Positions 1-8,508 are shown, counted from the first letter of the stretch. The stretch: 64,000 nt of DNA from MWCO01 sp964488865 (GCA_964488865.1 CAZAWR010000025.1:41406-105405); one strand, 5' to 3'. Numbers and translations are program-made. The notes: a model not told the origin generated them from the letters alone.

Positions 1-1
1 G

Positions 2-307
2 ACCAGCCTCAAGCCCGCCGGCGAGAGCAAGAACCAGGTCTCGGTGCGCGTGGAGTTGCAGGCCGATTGCCTGGCAGGCGTCTGGGGTCACTCCGCCCGA
101 GCCTCGCTGAAGATCGACGACGCTGACTTGAAGGAGGCAGTCGCCGCGGCTCACGCCATTGGCGACGACGCCCTGGGGCAATCGAGTGCCAGGAACTACA
201 CGCACGGCACCAGCGCCCAACGCGTTCGCTGGTTCCGTCGCGGCTTCGACAGCGGCGACCCGCGCCAATGCGACACCTTTGGCGTCCCGAAGTACGCAGA
301 CCTGTAA
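2..307 (+). CDS. Neutral zinc metallopeptidase, YpfJ family (C-terminal part)
   Basis: The frame is open from the left edge of the window, so only about the last 101 residues are visible. The segment with ELQADCLAGVWG is characteristic of the YpfJ/putative neutral zinc metallopeptidase family, whose HEXXH zinc site lies further upstream and is therefore outside the window. The ending, with DDALGQ, a THGTSAQRVRWF stretch, a GFDSGDPRQCDTF stretch and a short tail, also matches the usual C-terminus of that family. Members are usually membrane-anchored or periplasmic proteins of about 280-300 residues; their substrates are unknown. The start codon cannot be assigned. Confidence 0.85.
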   Translation, partial: TSLKPAGESKNQVSVRVELQADCLAGVWGHSARASLKIDDADLKEAVAAAHAIGDDALGQSSARNYTHGTSAQRVRWFRRGFDSGDPRQCDTFGVPKYADL

Positions 308-561
308 AGCCGAGAACAGGTTCGCCCAGGAATCAGGGCTGCCGCCTTCTCTCTTGCCAGGTTCGCCTGCGCGAAGTCGCGTACGCGACGGAGGCGCAGT
401 CCGATTGCGATGAAGTCTGGTCGACGTCCGCGTGCAAGAGCGGCGCGATCGTGCGTTGTCAGTTCAGCATCAGCGGCGTGGTGGCTGTGACCCACTACTA
501 CGAAGGCGATCAGGCCGACCGCGAGAGCGCCTGCACGATGGGCGGCGGCACGGTACTGTAG
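268..561 (+). CDS. Small Cys-containing hypothetical protein, possibly 5'-degraded
   Basis: From about base 355 to the stop at 561 this frame has strongly GC-rich third positions and looks coding. It carries four to five cysteines and a C-terminal ESACTMGGGTV stretch. The only available ATG (268) lies inside the preceding peptidase gene, and residues before base 355 do not look like a signal peptide, so the 5' end may be lost. A second short stretch, ESVCTMGAT, is readable at about 1365-1395 on the same strand, which suggests that the 300-1430 neighbourhood holds scraps of a small secreted-protein family. No function can be assigned. Confidence 0.3.
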   Translation: MRHLWRPEVRRPVKPRTGSPRNQGCRLLSCQVRLREVAYATEAQSDCDEVWSTSACKSGAIVRCQFSISGVVAVTHYYEGDQADRESACTMGGGTVL

Positions 562-613
562 ACGCCTCCACAACAAGGCAGTCACCGCAGGCAACGGCTC
601 TCCCGAAACGGCT

Positions 614-1273
614 TCACATCTGTCGTAGGGTCTCGAAGGTGAAGTAGGCCCCGAGCAACACCAAGGCGCCCCCGGCGAGCGCGGTCGATCGGCCCCACCA
701 GCGAACGATCGGACTGCCCCCAAAGCGTCGGAGGATCCAGATTAACGAGCAGAACCAGGCGAAGCCCCCAATCCCCACGCCGGTGGCGAATCCCAGGGTC
801 CCGGCGACGGAGGATTGAATCACGCCGTGTGCCACGAGGATCCCGATCATGATGGACCAGTTGAGGATGACCAAGGGATTGGCGGCGCCGAGCAGGGCGC
901 CGAGGGAAACGTCGGCGGTCTTGGTTTCCGGGTGGACGGGCGTTGTCGCCAACGCGTCGACCGCGACGCTCTTGCGTCGGTCGAACCACGCGAGCTTCAC
1001 CCCGTAGGCGCCCAGGAACAACGCCAGCGCCAGGCGAACCAAGGGCTGGCTGAGGAACGCCCCGAACCAACCGATGCCCAGTCCGACGATCACGCAAAGA
1101 AACGCGTCGACGGCCGCACCACCTGCTCCAATCCGCATGCCTGATCGCGCCTGGTTACGCACGACCTTGCGGATCACGCTGATGTTCACGGGGCCGGGGG
1201 GGACCGCGCAGAGGTAACCCGTGAGGGCCCCAACCAGGAGTGCAAGAAGGAACGCCACACCGAAGTCCTCCAT
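614..1273 (-). CDS. LysE/RhtB-family translocator
   Basis: A 219-residue inner-membrane protein with about six hydrophobic segments. The N-terminus has the family signature VPPGPVNISVIRK, and a GAANPLVILNW stretch in the middle matches the second half of LysE/RhtB exporters. Family members export amino acids or similar small metabolites using ion gradients; the substrate here is unknown. The length is normal for the family (about 200-220). The ATG at 1273 opens directly onto the first hydrophobic segment. The gene stands alone, convergent with the small ORF at its 3' side. Confidence 0.85.
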   Translation of the reverse strand: MEDFGVAFLLALLVGALTGYLCAVPPGPVNISVIRKVVRNQARSGMRIGAGGAAVDAFLCVIVGLGIGWFGAFLSQPLVRLALALFLGAYGVKLAWFDRRKSVAVDALATTPVHPETKTADVSLGALLGAANPLVILNWSIMIGILVAHGVIQSSVAGTLGFATGVGIGGFAWFCSLIWILRRFGGSPIVRWWGRSTALAGGALVLLGAYFTFETLRQM

Positions 1274-1426
1274 TCCGACCGTGGTCTAAGTCATCTTGAT
1301 GGGCAGCGCATGCGCTCAAGCGAATGCCCTCGTGGTCCGACCCGTGAAGGTCGGGCACGAGGAGAGCGTTTGCACGATGGGTGCCACGCAGTTCCACAAG
1401 CTTCTGCCGTGCGGTAGCTGCACCCC

Positions 1427-4222
1427 TCAAGGAACCAACACACGGAACGTAGCCCAGTCCGCTTCCGGCCGCTCTCTCGCCAGCTCAGCTTGGGCCTGCG
1501 CTAGTGCGGTCCCAAGATCGGCAGATGCGTCCAGGGAGGCCATGACGCGTGACACGACCTGTGCGGCAAGCGCGTCGTCCACCGGACGTGTGGCCGCCAC
1601 CACCTCCCGCGCGCCCGCCGCGACGAACGACTGGGCGATGCCGAGTGCTGGCGCGCTGGAAGATGCGCCCTTGGCCGTCTCGCAACCCGAGAGCACGACC
1701 TGGGGAGGCACGCGGGGCAACGCAAGGACGTCACCGATGGTCAGCCAGGATCCGGACGCGAGGGGAAGACCACTCTCCCAGCCGTCGTGACCTTCGAACA
1801 CGCCGTGTCCGGCGTAGTGCAAGAGCCGCAAGTCGGGGGACGCGATGGCGGCGCGAACGGCCTCCAGGGTAGCCGCGGTCCCCAGGGACTCGCGAACGGT
1901 CCAGCCCTTCGCGCGCAGGCTCTCGGCCACGACCTGTGCCTCTTTGCGTGCGGACCCGAGGTCGCCCCGTGGATCGCCCACCACGAGGGCTCGAAGAGTC
2001 GCCGTGTCCTGTGCGGCTCGCGGGGGAGCGTCCACGGCGTAGACCACCGGCTTGTGCGCGATCAAGGGCTTGCCATCGAGGTCCAAGGCGTGGAAGTCGA
2101 CGCTGCGAAGGGGGCCGTGGGTGGCAATGCGGATGCGCGTGGCCGAAGCGATTTCGCGCGCGAGGGGGACGAGCAGCCGCTGGCCGAGGGTGCGGTTGTC
2201 CGCGTCGAAGGGAAGGTCCCCGAGCGCGTGCACCGCCACGTGAGCCTCGCCGCTCGTGAGCGCGGCCCAGCCTTCTTCGCCCCTGACGTAGTGGACGCGG
2301 AGCTCCCCCGGGGGGATCGTGGTGTCCACCTGCGCGGACGGAATCGCCGCATTCACACGCGCGAGCGTGGCCTCGAGGGCGGTGCGAAGCTCCCGGTGCG
2401 CGGCTTCACGCGTCGCCAAGATGCGCGCGAGCTCGTCCTTGGGGCGTCGCCAGTCCTCGACGGCTTCGGCGGCCAGCGAAGCGCGGCGGTCTTGATAAGC
2501 CGCGAGGGTCGTCTCCCACGTCTTGCGGTCGTGATCGGACAGGGCGGCGATGCGGTCGGGGCTCTGAAGGAAACGAACGATGCGTGCGTGGCTGGCGCGA
2601 GACGCGTCGATGGCTTCCCGCAGGAGCTCGGTTCGCTGCGCGTCGCTGGGTGCGCGAAGTGCGGTGGCAAGCAAGAAACCAATGCGCGCCTGGCCCGCGC
2701 GCTCGTGCCGTTGCAGGAACGTACCGCGCCCCTCGCCGAGGGGAACTTCGAGGCTCCAGGTATCGAGCAACTGGTCGACGCGGGCGAAGGCTGTTCGCGC
2801 CTGGGCGACATCTCCCAGCTGGGCGAGGGATTTCGCACGACCCAGGGCGCCTTCGAGGCTTGCCTCGGGCATGGACGAGGTGGCGCCCAGGTCTTCGAGG
2901 CGCGTGAAGTGGCCCAAAGCTTCCCGCGTGCGCTTCTGCTCGAGCGCGAGGTTCCCCTCGATCGTGGTCCACCACAAGGCGTTGCGGGGGTCCGGGGTCG
3001 GGCTCGACTCCCGCGCCTCCTTCAGGAACTGCGTCGAGGCGACCGCGTCGCCGCGCTCCCACATGGCGATGGCGAGGTTGGTCGCCACGTTTCCTGCTTC
3101 CCCGGGCAGCGGACACTCCTTGTGGAACAAGCCCAGCGCCTCCCGCAACTGCGCGTCGATGAGCGCGCGGTCCGGTCCCATTCGCTCCGGCTCCGGCGTA
3201 CGAAGGGCAATCCAGGCGAGGTTGTTGAGGAGGATCGCCCTCTGGCAGGGCGGCGTGCCTCGCACGAGGTTCACCAGGGACCGCACCTGCTCCCTCGCCT
3301 CCTCGTAGCGTCCCAGCGAGGACAGCAGGTCCGCGAGCAATTGCACGACGTCGCGCCGGTGGTCGGTCATGCCCAGGCGGTCGGCGCCCTGCGCGGATTC
3401 CCGAAACAGCCGCAGGGCGGTTCGGAGGTCCCCGGTTTCGTACGCGATGAGCCCGCGGTAGTAGCTGGCGGTGACCTTGCTCTCGGGGTGGAGGGACTCG
3501 ACGGGGGCGGCGTCGTCGAGGGCCTTGCGTGCTTCGGAGAAGGAGCGAAGGCCGTAGAGCAGCGTATAGGCGAGGGCGAAGCGGTCCTGCATCTCGTCGG
3601 AGACGTTGCCCGTCTGGCGTTCGTGCTCGATCGACGCGTGGAGCAAGGCGATGGCGTCTTGTGTTTTTCCGCGGGCGCGTTGGATGCGCGCGAGGACGCG
3701 GGCGGCTTGTGTCTTGCGCTGCGGATCGAGGTCACTCAGCGCGGGGGCGAGCGCGGCTTCCGCCTCGTCGAGCTTGCCTTCCCCCCGGAGGCGGTTGGCC
3801 TCGCGAATCGGCGCGGGCTCGTCGAACCGTGTGAGGGCAATCGAGCTGGTGGTGGTGGCTTCGCCACGCTGGGCGCGGACGTGGAGGGTTCGCGCGTCGG
3901 GGGGGACGACGAGCGTGGACAGGACCCCGGGGCGAAGGGGCGCGTCAAGCGGGGGGCGGTTGTCGAAGGACAGAGACAGGTGGGCGTCGTTCTCGGTCTC
4001 GGTCCAGACCCGGAGGGGGCTATCGGGTTCGAAGGCGCAGGAAGGACCTTTGCGAAGGTTAGTGCAACCCGCAACCTCGACGGACAGGGAGGGGGAGGGG
4101 GGAGGGGGAGTCTTCTGGCATGCCGCGAGGGCGGTAAGGAGCAGGAGCCAGCCCAGAGGGCGCGTCAGGGTGCAACCCTGATCGAAAGGCGAGGCGTGCC
4201 TCCGGATCTGGGCCCATGGCAC
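1427..4222 (-). CDS. Lipoprotein with TPR repeats and a C-terminal CHAT (caspase-like) domain
   Basis: The reading frame is open up to 4408, but a GTG at 4220-4222 gives a better start because it places a lipoprotein signal (LGWLLLLTALAAC) near the N-terminus. The predicted product has about 931 residues. After the lipobox comes a short Pro/Ser linker, a small beta-rich part, then helical TPR-like repeats over roughly residues 130-620. The last 190 residues form a CHAT domain with the expected catalytic pair: His in LHYAGHG and Cys in LSGCETA. CHAT proteins are caspase/separase-clan peptidases often linked to programmed responses. This one would act in the periplasm or at the outer membrane. 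It lies 249 bp downstream of a kinase-like gene on the same strand. Weak points: the start codon is uncertain and the substrate unknown. Confidence 0.8.
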   Translation of the reverse strand: MPWAQIRRHASPFDQGCTLTRPLGWLLLLTALAACQKTPPPPSPSLSVEVAGCTNLRKGPSCAFEPDSPLRVWTETENDAHLSLSFDNRPPLDAPLRPGVLSTLVVPPDARTLHVRAQRGEATTTSSIALTRFDEPAPIREANRLRGEGKLDEAEAALAPALSDLDPQRKTQAARVLARIQRARGKTQDAIALLHASIEHERQTGNVSDEMQDRFALAYTLLYGLRSFSEARKALDDAAPVESLHPESKVTASYYRGLIAYETGDLRTALRLFRESAQGADRLGMTDHRRDVVQLLADLLSSLGRYEEAREQVRSLVNLVRGTPPCQRAILLNNLAWIALRTPEPERMGPDRALIDAQLREALGLFHKECPLPGEAGNVATNLAIAMWERGDAVASTQFLKEARESSPTPDPRNALWWTTIEGNLALEQKRTREALGHFTRLEDLGATSSMPEASLEGALGRAKSLAQLGDVAQARTAFARVDQLLDTWSLEVPLGEGRGTFLQRHERAGQARIGFLLATALRAPSDAQRTELLREAIDASRASHARIVRFLQSPDRIAALSDHDRKTWETTLAAYQDRRASLAAEAVEDWRRPKDELARILATREAAHRELRTALEATLARVNAAIPSAQVDTTIPPGELRVHYVRGEEGWAALTSGEAHVAVHALGDLPFDADNRTLGQRLLVPLAREIASATRIRIATHGPLRSVDFHALDLDGKPLIAHKPVVYAVDAPPRAAQDTATLRALVVGDPRGDLGSARKEAQVVAESLRAKGWTVRESLGTAATLEAVRAAIASPDLRLLHYAGHGVFEGHDGWESGLPLASGSWLTIGDVLALPRVPPQVVLSGCETAKGASSSAPALGIAQSFVAAGAREVVAATRPVDDALAAQVVSRVMASLDASADLGTALAQAQAELARERPEADWATFRVLVP

Positions 4223-4471
4223 GGCGTTGCCGTGCTCGAAGCTAAGCGCGACGATGTCGCGCCGCCACGGGTGCGGATGTGTACCGTCCAGGGGTCGCTT
4301 CCGTCGGATGTTCGCTCCATCATGGGATGCCACTCGAACGTCCCATCCGAGCCTCACCATCCGGTCACGGGCACGGGCACGGAGACGGCCCGACGGCTCA
4401 CGGAACACGCGTGACCGCTACGTATTTCCCGGCATGCATGCGTCGAGGGCGCCATCTCAAGGTGAACCTGT

Positions 4472-6232
4472 TCAACGCGGCGTGGCAGGGACGACGAGTC
4501 GCTCCCCGCATCGGAGCAGCACGCCTTGGCCCGAGGAAAGCCAGGACACGCCGTGCATGCCACGGGCGTCGACTTCGGTTCCCACACGGACGAAGCGCGC
4601 GCCGCAAGCGGTCTCGATCGGCGCGCCCGTCTTGCCGGCCATCGCGCCTTGGACGTAGACCCACCCTTCCGGGGGCGCTTGCACGACCAGCACGGCGCGG
4701 TCACGCGGGACGGGAGCGGACCGAACCGCCACGGGGGAAGGACTCGCCGTCGCCGTGGTGCGCGCGGGAGGCGGGGGAGGCATGGGGACCTGTGAGGTGG
4801 CCGGTTGGGTTGCCGCCGACACCGCGGGAGCCACCCGGGAAGCAGCGGGAGCCTTGGTGGGCGACGGCGCCAGGATGCCGACCGCGGCGAACGTGACGAT
4901 CCCCACCACCATGGCGAGGGGAAGGGCCATGACCCAGGAAGGTGCGCCTCGTCGCCTGCGCACGGGCTCCGGTGGCGGCTCTGCTTGCGTGCTCGCGGTG
5001 TACGGGGCGAGGCTTCCCGCAAGCGGCCGAAGAGGCTCGCTCCGGGAGACGATCGTGGCAGACGGTGAGCGCTGTGGGGGGTCCACCACCCTCGTCTTGG
5101 GTGCCTCGGGGACACGGGTGATCTCGTCCCACGCGGGTAACGCGTCGCCGGCAACCGCCGCGGGAGGCGGGATCACCGAAAACGCGGGCTTCCGCTTCAC
5201 CGATGGAGGAGGAACGCTCCTGCCCACGCGCGGCGCAGAGCTGGACGACGGGTCCCCCGCAGCCAGCCCTTCCCACATCGCCCCGAGCGAGACCACCGCA
5301 TCACGAAGCGCCCGCTCACCCGATCGGAGATCCATGGCCGCCGCGATGCAGCCCGCCACTTCCTCCGCTTGAATCGCACGCTCCGCCGGGTCCACCACCA
5401 GGCAGGCGTCCAGCGCCGTCGTCACCAGCGGAGGAACGTCCCGACGCAACGCCCGCAGCGGGTCCAGGTCCCGGACGGACAGGTACCGGAGTCGCTCCAC
5501 GTCCGTCAGCCCCTCGGGCGTGGCGGAACGGCCTGTCAGCAGCTCCCAGATAATCAAGGCCGCGGAGAACGTGTCCACGCGTTCCGACAAGCTCCGCCCC
5601 TGCACTTGCTCCGGAGCCACGTACGACGTGCCGTGCCCGATCTGGCCTCCGGCCGTGGCCTCCTCGTCCCCCAGACGCGCGAACCCGTAGCCTGCGAGCC
5701 GGACACGGCCGTCCGCCGCGAGCAAGATGTTTCCCGGTCGGACATCCGAGTGCACGATGGGCGTCGACCCTCCCGATGCATCCATCACCCCGTGCGCATG
5801 AGCGAGTGCGTCGAACAGACGGTGCGCCACGTGCCACACGGCGCTCTCGGCCAGCTGCTTGCGTTGCTTGGCGAGCAGCTCGAGCAAGCGCGCCAGGCTC
5901 AGGCTCGAGAAGTGCTCCATCACCAGCACGAGGCTACCGGCGTGCTCGAACAGGTCGTAGACGTGAACGATGCTCGGGTGGTCGAGGCGGAGCACCACCT
6001 TGGCTTCTCGCGCCACGGCCTGGGCAGCTCGTCGGTCGGTATCGTGCAGGGGAACCAGCTTGAGCCGGCAGTTTCGCTCGAAGCCGAAGGGGCCGCGTTG
6101 GCGGGCGAGGTACTCGATGGGCCCGCCCTGGTAGGGAAGCCTCTCCACGAGCTGATAGGACCCGACCCAGCCGAGGGTGCCTCCAGGGGGCGTCGGCTTC
6201 GAGGGCTTCGCTGTGGGGAACCCCGCCTCCAT
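4472..6232 (-). CDS. Membrane Ser/Thr protein kinase-like protein, probable pseudokinase
   Basis: A predicted 586-residue protein. Residues about 25-290 form a Hanks-type kinase fold: a Lys in CRLKLV at the VAIK position, HSDVRPGN at the catalytic HRDxxxxN loop, VAPEQ at the APE motif and a VDTFSAALIIWELLTG helix. The DFG motif is replaced: the segment reads LAGYGFARL, so the Mg-binding aspartate is Gly. The glycine-rich loop is also degenerate. A Pro/Ala-rich linker and one transmembrane helix (ALPLAMVVGIVTFAAVGIL) follow, then a periplasmic tail of about 120 residues. I chose the ATG at 6232 over a TTG at 6274. Likely a signalling scaffold or a very atypical kinase. It is codirectional with the CHAT gene. 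Confidence 0.85.
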   Translation of the reverse strand: MEAGFPTAKPSKPTPPGGTLGWVGSYQLVERLPYQGGPIEYLARQRGPFGFERNCRLKLVPLHDTDRRAAQAVAREAKVVLRLDHPSIVHVYDLFEHAGSLVLVMEHFSSLSLARLLELLAKQRKQLAESAVWHVAHRLFDALAHAHGVMDASGGSTPIVHSDVRPGNILLAADGRVRLAGYGFARLGDEEATAGGQIGHGTSYVAPEQVQGRSLSERVDTFSAALIIWELLTGRSATPEGLTDVERLRYLSVRDLDPLRALRRDVPPLVTTALDACLVVDPAERAIQAEEVAGCIAAAMDLRSGERALRDAVVSLGAMWEGLAAGDPSSSSAPRVGRSVPPPSVKRKPAFSVIPPPAAVAGDALPAWDEITRVPEAPKTRVVDPPQRSPSATIVSRSEPLRPLAGSLAPYTASTQAEPPPEPVRRRRGAPSWVMALPLAMVVGIVTFAAVGILAPSPTKAPAASRVAPAVSAATQPATSQVPMPPPPPARTTATASPSPVAVRSAPVPRDRAVLVVQAPPEGWVYVQGAMAGKTGAPIETACGARFVRVGTEVDARGMHGVSWLSSGQGVLLRCGERLVVPATPR

Positions 6233-6432
6233 CGCCCCTGTTCGTCTCACATCCTGGAGAAAAAGCAACCCCAAACCTTACATTTCATGGGAAAGCAACG
6301 GGTTACGGGTGCCGGGCCCCGATCCCAGCACGGGCATCGATCCTGTCAGCCACTTCCCATGCCTGTCCACACCGAATCATCGGCCGCAAAGAACGGAGAC
6401 AACGGCCGTCCTCCTGTTTGCATCTCAGAGGC

Positions 6433-6612
6433 ATGACCCAGCCCAGCACCTCGCCCTGGGAAGACCGCCCCACAGGGGGCGCCCTTCACCTGCAGTCTGT
6501 CTATCCCCTCGATGCGGACATGACGCTCGAGTTGGTCGTCGCTCACGGCAGGCCCTACTGGTTCCTGCACGTGTGTGAGGTCCCGTTCGAGGTCCACGCT
6601 GGCGTGGCCTGA
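6433..6612 (+). CDS. Small hypothetical protein (59 aa)
   Basis: The frame from the ATG at 6433 has the strong G/C third-position bias of real genes in this window. It encodes a compact soluble peptide containing MTLELVVAHGRPYWFLHV, which reads like beta strands. It has no signal peptide or cysteine motif. No clear ribosome binding site is at the right spacing; a TTG at 6418 is an alternative start. I do not recognise a family. It could be a remnant of a longer protein. Confidence 0.35.
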   Translation: MTQPSTSPWEDRPTGGALHLQSVYPLDADMTLELVVAHGRPYWFLHVCEVPFEVHAGVA

Positions 6613-6643
6613 GGAGCCCGCGCTCCGGTTCGTTGCCCCAAGG

Positions 6644-6706
6644 GCCGCGCTCACCGCGGCTCACCCCAAAACGCCTCGCCTTCGGCTCGGATAGCCCCAA
6701 GCCCAA
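6644..6706 (+). repeat. Dispersed intergenic repeat, copy 1 (partial)
   Basis: Shares the core CGCTCACCGCGGCTCACCCC followed by AAAACGCCTCGCCTT and a GGCTCGG element with copies at 18622-18750, 45905-46026 (opposite strand) and 48027-48085. Only the 3' half of the longest copies is present here. It ends directly at the inverted repeat in front of the sigma factor gene. Confidence 0.75.
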
Positions 6707-6729
6707 GCACTGTTCTTTGAACAGTGCTT
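6705..6729. promoter_or_regulatory. Perfect 11-bp inverted repeat upstream of the sigma factor
   Basis: The arms AAGCACTGTTC and GAACAGTGCTT are separated by TTT, ending 24 bp before the ATG of the sigma gene. It could be a repressor operator (the inner CTGT-N7-ACAG recalls SOS boxes but has one base too few in the spacer) or an RNA hairpin in the leader. The location favours regulation of the sigma/anti-sigma pair. Confidence 0.5.
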
Positions 6730-6753
6730 GATTTGGGACTAGCCTGCGCGCTG

Positions 6754-7404
6754 ATGGGAGGCGTCACCCCCTTGACCCCCGATCGGCTGCAGCGCGCCCT
6801 CGCGGGTGACCGCGCTGCCGTGCGGGCGTTCGTCGACGCCCTGACGCCGCCCATCCAGTCCCGGGTCGCCAGGACGCTGCTCCGGCATCGGCACGCGGGT
6901 CGTGACATTCGCCAGGAGGTCGAGGACCTCTGCCAGCACGTGTTCGTGGCCCTCTTCGCGGACGACGCGCGAGCCCTTCGAGCATGGGATCCGGCGCGGG
7001 GACTCCCGCTGGCCGCGTTCGTGGGTATGGTGGCGGAGCGGGAGGTGAGCTCGGTGCTTCGCAGCCAGCGACGCAACCCTTGGACGGACAAGCCCACCGA
7101 GGAAGACGGGTTGGACTCGCCCTCGCTCGCCGAAGCAAGCCCCGAGCAGGTCAGCGCCTCACGGGAAGCCCTTCACCAGATTCTCGCGCGGCTCCGCGCC
7201 CGGCTCAGCGAACGCGCGATGCAGATGTTCCTTTGGCTCTACGTGGAAGAGCACAGCGTCGAGGAGGTCCAGGAGTTGACCGGCATGACCCCGGACGCCG
7301 TCTACGCGTGGAAGTCCCGCCTGGGCAAGCAGGTCAGGGCGATCGCCGAAGAGGTGATGTCAGATTCATCCGTCGCGCCGCGTACGGACCAGGTGAGCCC
7401 GTGA
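6754..7404 (+). CDS. RNA polymerase sigma-70 family factor (ECF type)
   Basis: A predicted 216-residue protein. Residues about 35-105 carry region 2 features (DIRQEVEDLCQHVFVALF and an AFVGMVAEREVSSVLRSQRR stretch), and the C-terminal third holds a region-4-like helix-turn-helix (the VEEVQELTGMTPDAVYAWKSRL segment). I chose the ATG at 6754 because the preceding in-frame start would place the N-terminus in the palindrome. It would redirect RNA polymerase to a small regulon. The stop codon overlaps the GTG of the next gene, so the two are translationally coupled, as is usual for a sigma factor and its regulator. Confidence 0.85.
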   Translation: MGGVTPLTPDRLQRALAGDRAAVRAFVDALTPPIQSRVARTLLRHRHAGRDIRQEVEDLCQHVFVALFADDARALRAWDPARGLPLAAFVGMVAEREVSSVLRSQRRNPWTDKPTEEDGLDSPSLAEASPEQVSASREALHQILARLRARLSERAMQMFLWLYVEEHSVEEVQELTGMTPDAVYAWKSRLGKQVRAIAEEVMSDSSVAPRTDQVSP

Positions 7405-8174
7405 AGAACGATCCCCTCCTGCAAGCCCTCGGAGCGCTGGCTCGCGAGCAAGACCCCGCCCGGGACCCGAGGTGGGACGAGCTGGCCGCGGGCGAGTTGC
7501 GCGGCCCGCAACGCGAGGAACTGAGGGAAGACGCTGCACAGATCGAAGGCGAAGCGTTTGCCGACGAGGCCCTGGAGGCCTTCCAGCCGATCGGAGGCGA
7601 GGCCAAGGACCGCTTCGTGGACGCCATCCTGGCGGAAGCGGGCGCGTCTCGCGTCGAGCAGGCGAAGGTCATCCCCCTGCGCCGTGCGTGGTGGGCCGCG
7701 GGTTCGCTCGGGGCCCTGGCCGCCGCGGCCGCGGTTCTGATGCTGCTTCGCTCGCCGGGGCCGGCTGGGTTGCCGTCTTACGACCTGGTCGTGTCGGGGG
7801 GCGAGAGCGGTGTCCGTGCCCTCACGGTCCAGGAGGTTCCCAAGCTGGCCCCTGGCTCGCGGCTGGAGGTCGTGCTTCGTCCGGCCACGCGCACGGAGGG
7901 TCCCATCGTTGTGCGGGGCGCCATGCGAAAAGGCGACGACGTCCGTCCCTGGACGCCGGCCGCCGAGACGGACCCCGACGGCGCTGCGCGCATCTCGGGC
8001 ACACGGGAGGCGCTGTTTGCGGACACGCCCGTGGGACGGTGGACCCTGGTGATTGGGGTGGGGAGGCCCGACGTGTTGCCGTCGTCGGCCTCGGAGCTGT
8101 TCCGTCTTGAAGCGGGGGAGGACCCCGTGGGGGCTCGCTTGCAGCGGGTCGACGTCGAGTTGATCGGTCCTTGA
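7401..8174 (+). CDS. Single-pass membrane protein, putative anti-sigma factor
   Basis: Starts at a GTG that overlaps the stop of the sigma gene (GTGA). The 257-residue product has a hydrophilic, acidic N-terminal part of about 90 residues, one transmembrane helix (WWAAGSLGALAAAAAVLMLL) and an extracytoplasmic domain of about 140 residues rich in beta strands (VRALTVQEVPKLAPGSRLEV, then a VVRGAMRKGDDVRPW stretch). There is no recognisable zinc-binding ZAS motif (HxxxCxxC). The coupling and topology are those of an anti-sigma factor sensing a periplasmic signal, but the sequence itself belongs to no family I can name. Confidence 0.7.
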   Translation: MKNDPLLQALGALAREQDPARDPRWDELAAGELRGPQREELREDAAQIEGEAFADEALEAFQPIGGEAKDRFVDAILAEAGASRVEQAKVIPLRRAWWAAGSLGALAAAAAVLMLLRSPGPAGLPSYDLVVSGGESGVRALTVQEVPKLAPGSRLEVVLRPATRTEGPIVVRGAMRKGDDVRPWTPAAETDPDGAARISGTREALFADTPVGRWTLVIGVGRPDVLPSSASELFRLEAGEDPVGARLQRVDVELIGP

Positions 8175-8506
8175 CCTTTCAGCGACGGGGCACGTCTGAC
8201 GTCGCTGCTACCGACGATCGACGGATGGCGGACATCAACTAGGAGCTGAGAACACGGAAGGCGAACAGAGACTGATGAATGGCCTGAGGTTCTTGCGAAC
8301 CCGGCGCCGACCGCCAATCAGTCCTGCTCCCGCACCGACCCCTTCTGTGCCCGCTGTGCCTTCGGTGCTGTGGTTCTCCGGGCGGGGACGCGGCCTACGC
8401 TCAGACGCGGGGTCGCGTCACTCACCCAGCCAACCTCCGGACCAACCCCGAAACCCCTTCTGTGGTTTCTGCGTCCTCTGTGGTTCTCCGGGCGGGGACG
8501 CGGTGC
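8175..8506. other. Intergenic region with a 110-bp-spaced direct repeat
   Basis: Between the convergent anti-sigma-like gene and the RdgC-like partner gene. It contains two copies of a CTTCTGTG...CTGTGGTTCTCCGGGCGGGG unit (about 8341-8397 and 8456-8508). Short ORFs here are the repeat read in frame, and I do not regard them as genes. Confidence 0.6.
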
Positions 8507-8508
8507 CT
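8341..8508. repeat. Direct repeat pair with a 26-bp identical core
   Basis: The identical core CTGTGGTTCTCCGGGCGGGG plus ACGCGG lies at 8368-8393 and 8478-8503. Both are preceded by CCTTCTGTG-like sequence and followed by CCTAC. A related CACAGAAGTCACAGAGAGC string occurs at 23838-23856, so this may be a wider family of CTGTG-rich intergenic elements. Confidence 0.7.

Larger units (their letters stand above)
6233..6753. other. Intergenic region between divergent kinase-like and sigma-factor genes
   Basis: This 521-bp stretch separates the kinase-like gene (minus) from the sigma factor (plus). It contains one possible small gene (6433-6612), one copy of a dispersed intergenic repeat (6644-6706) and a perfect 11-bp inverted repeat (6705-6729) just before the sigma factor. 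I see nothing else that I can support. Confidence 0.6.

Noticed and set aside
1787..4414. 875-codon plus-strand open frame
   Set aside because: Antisense to the TPR-CHAT gene; high GC makes the opposite strand open. It has no signal, domain or ribosome binding site.
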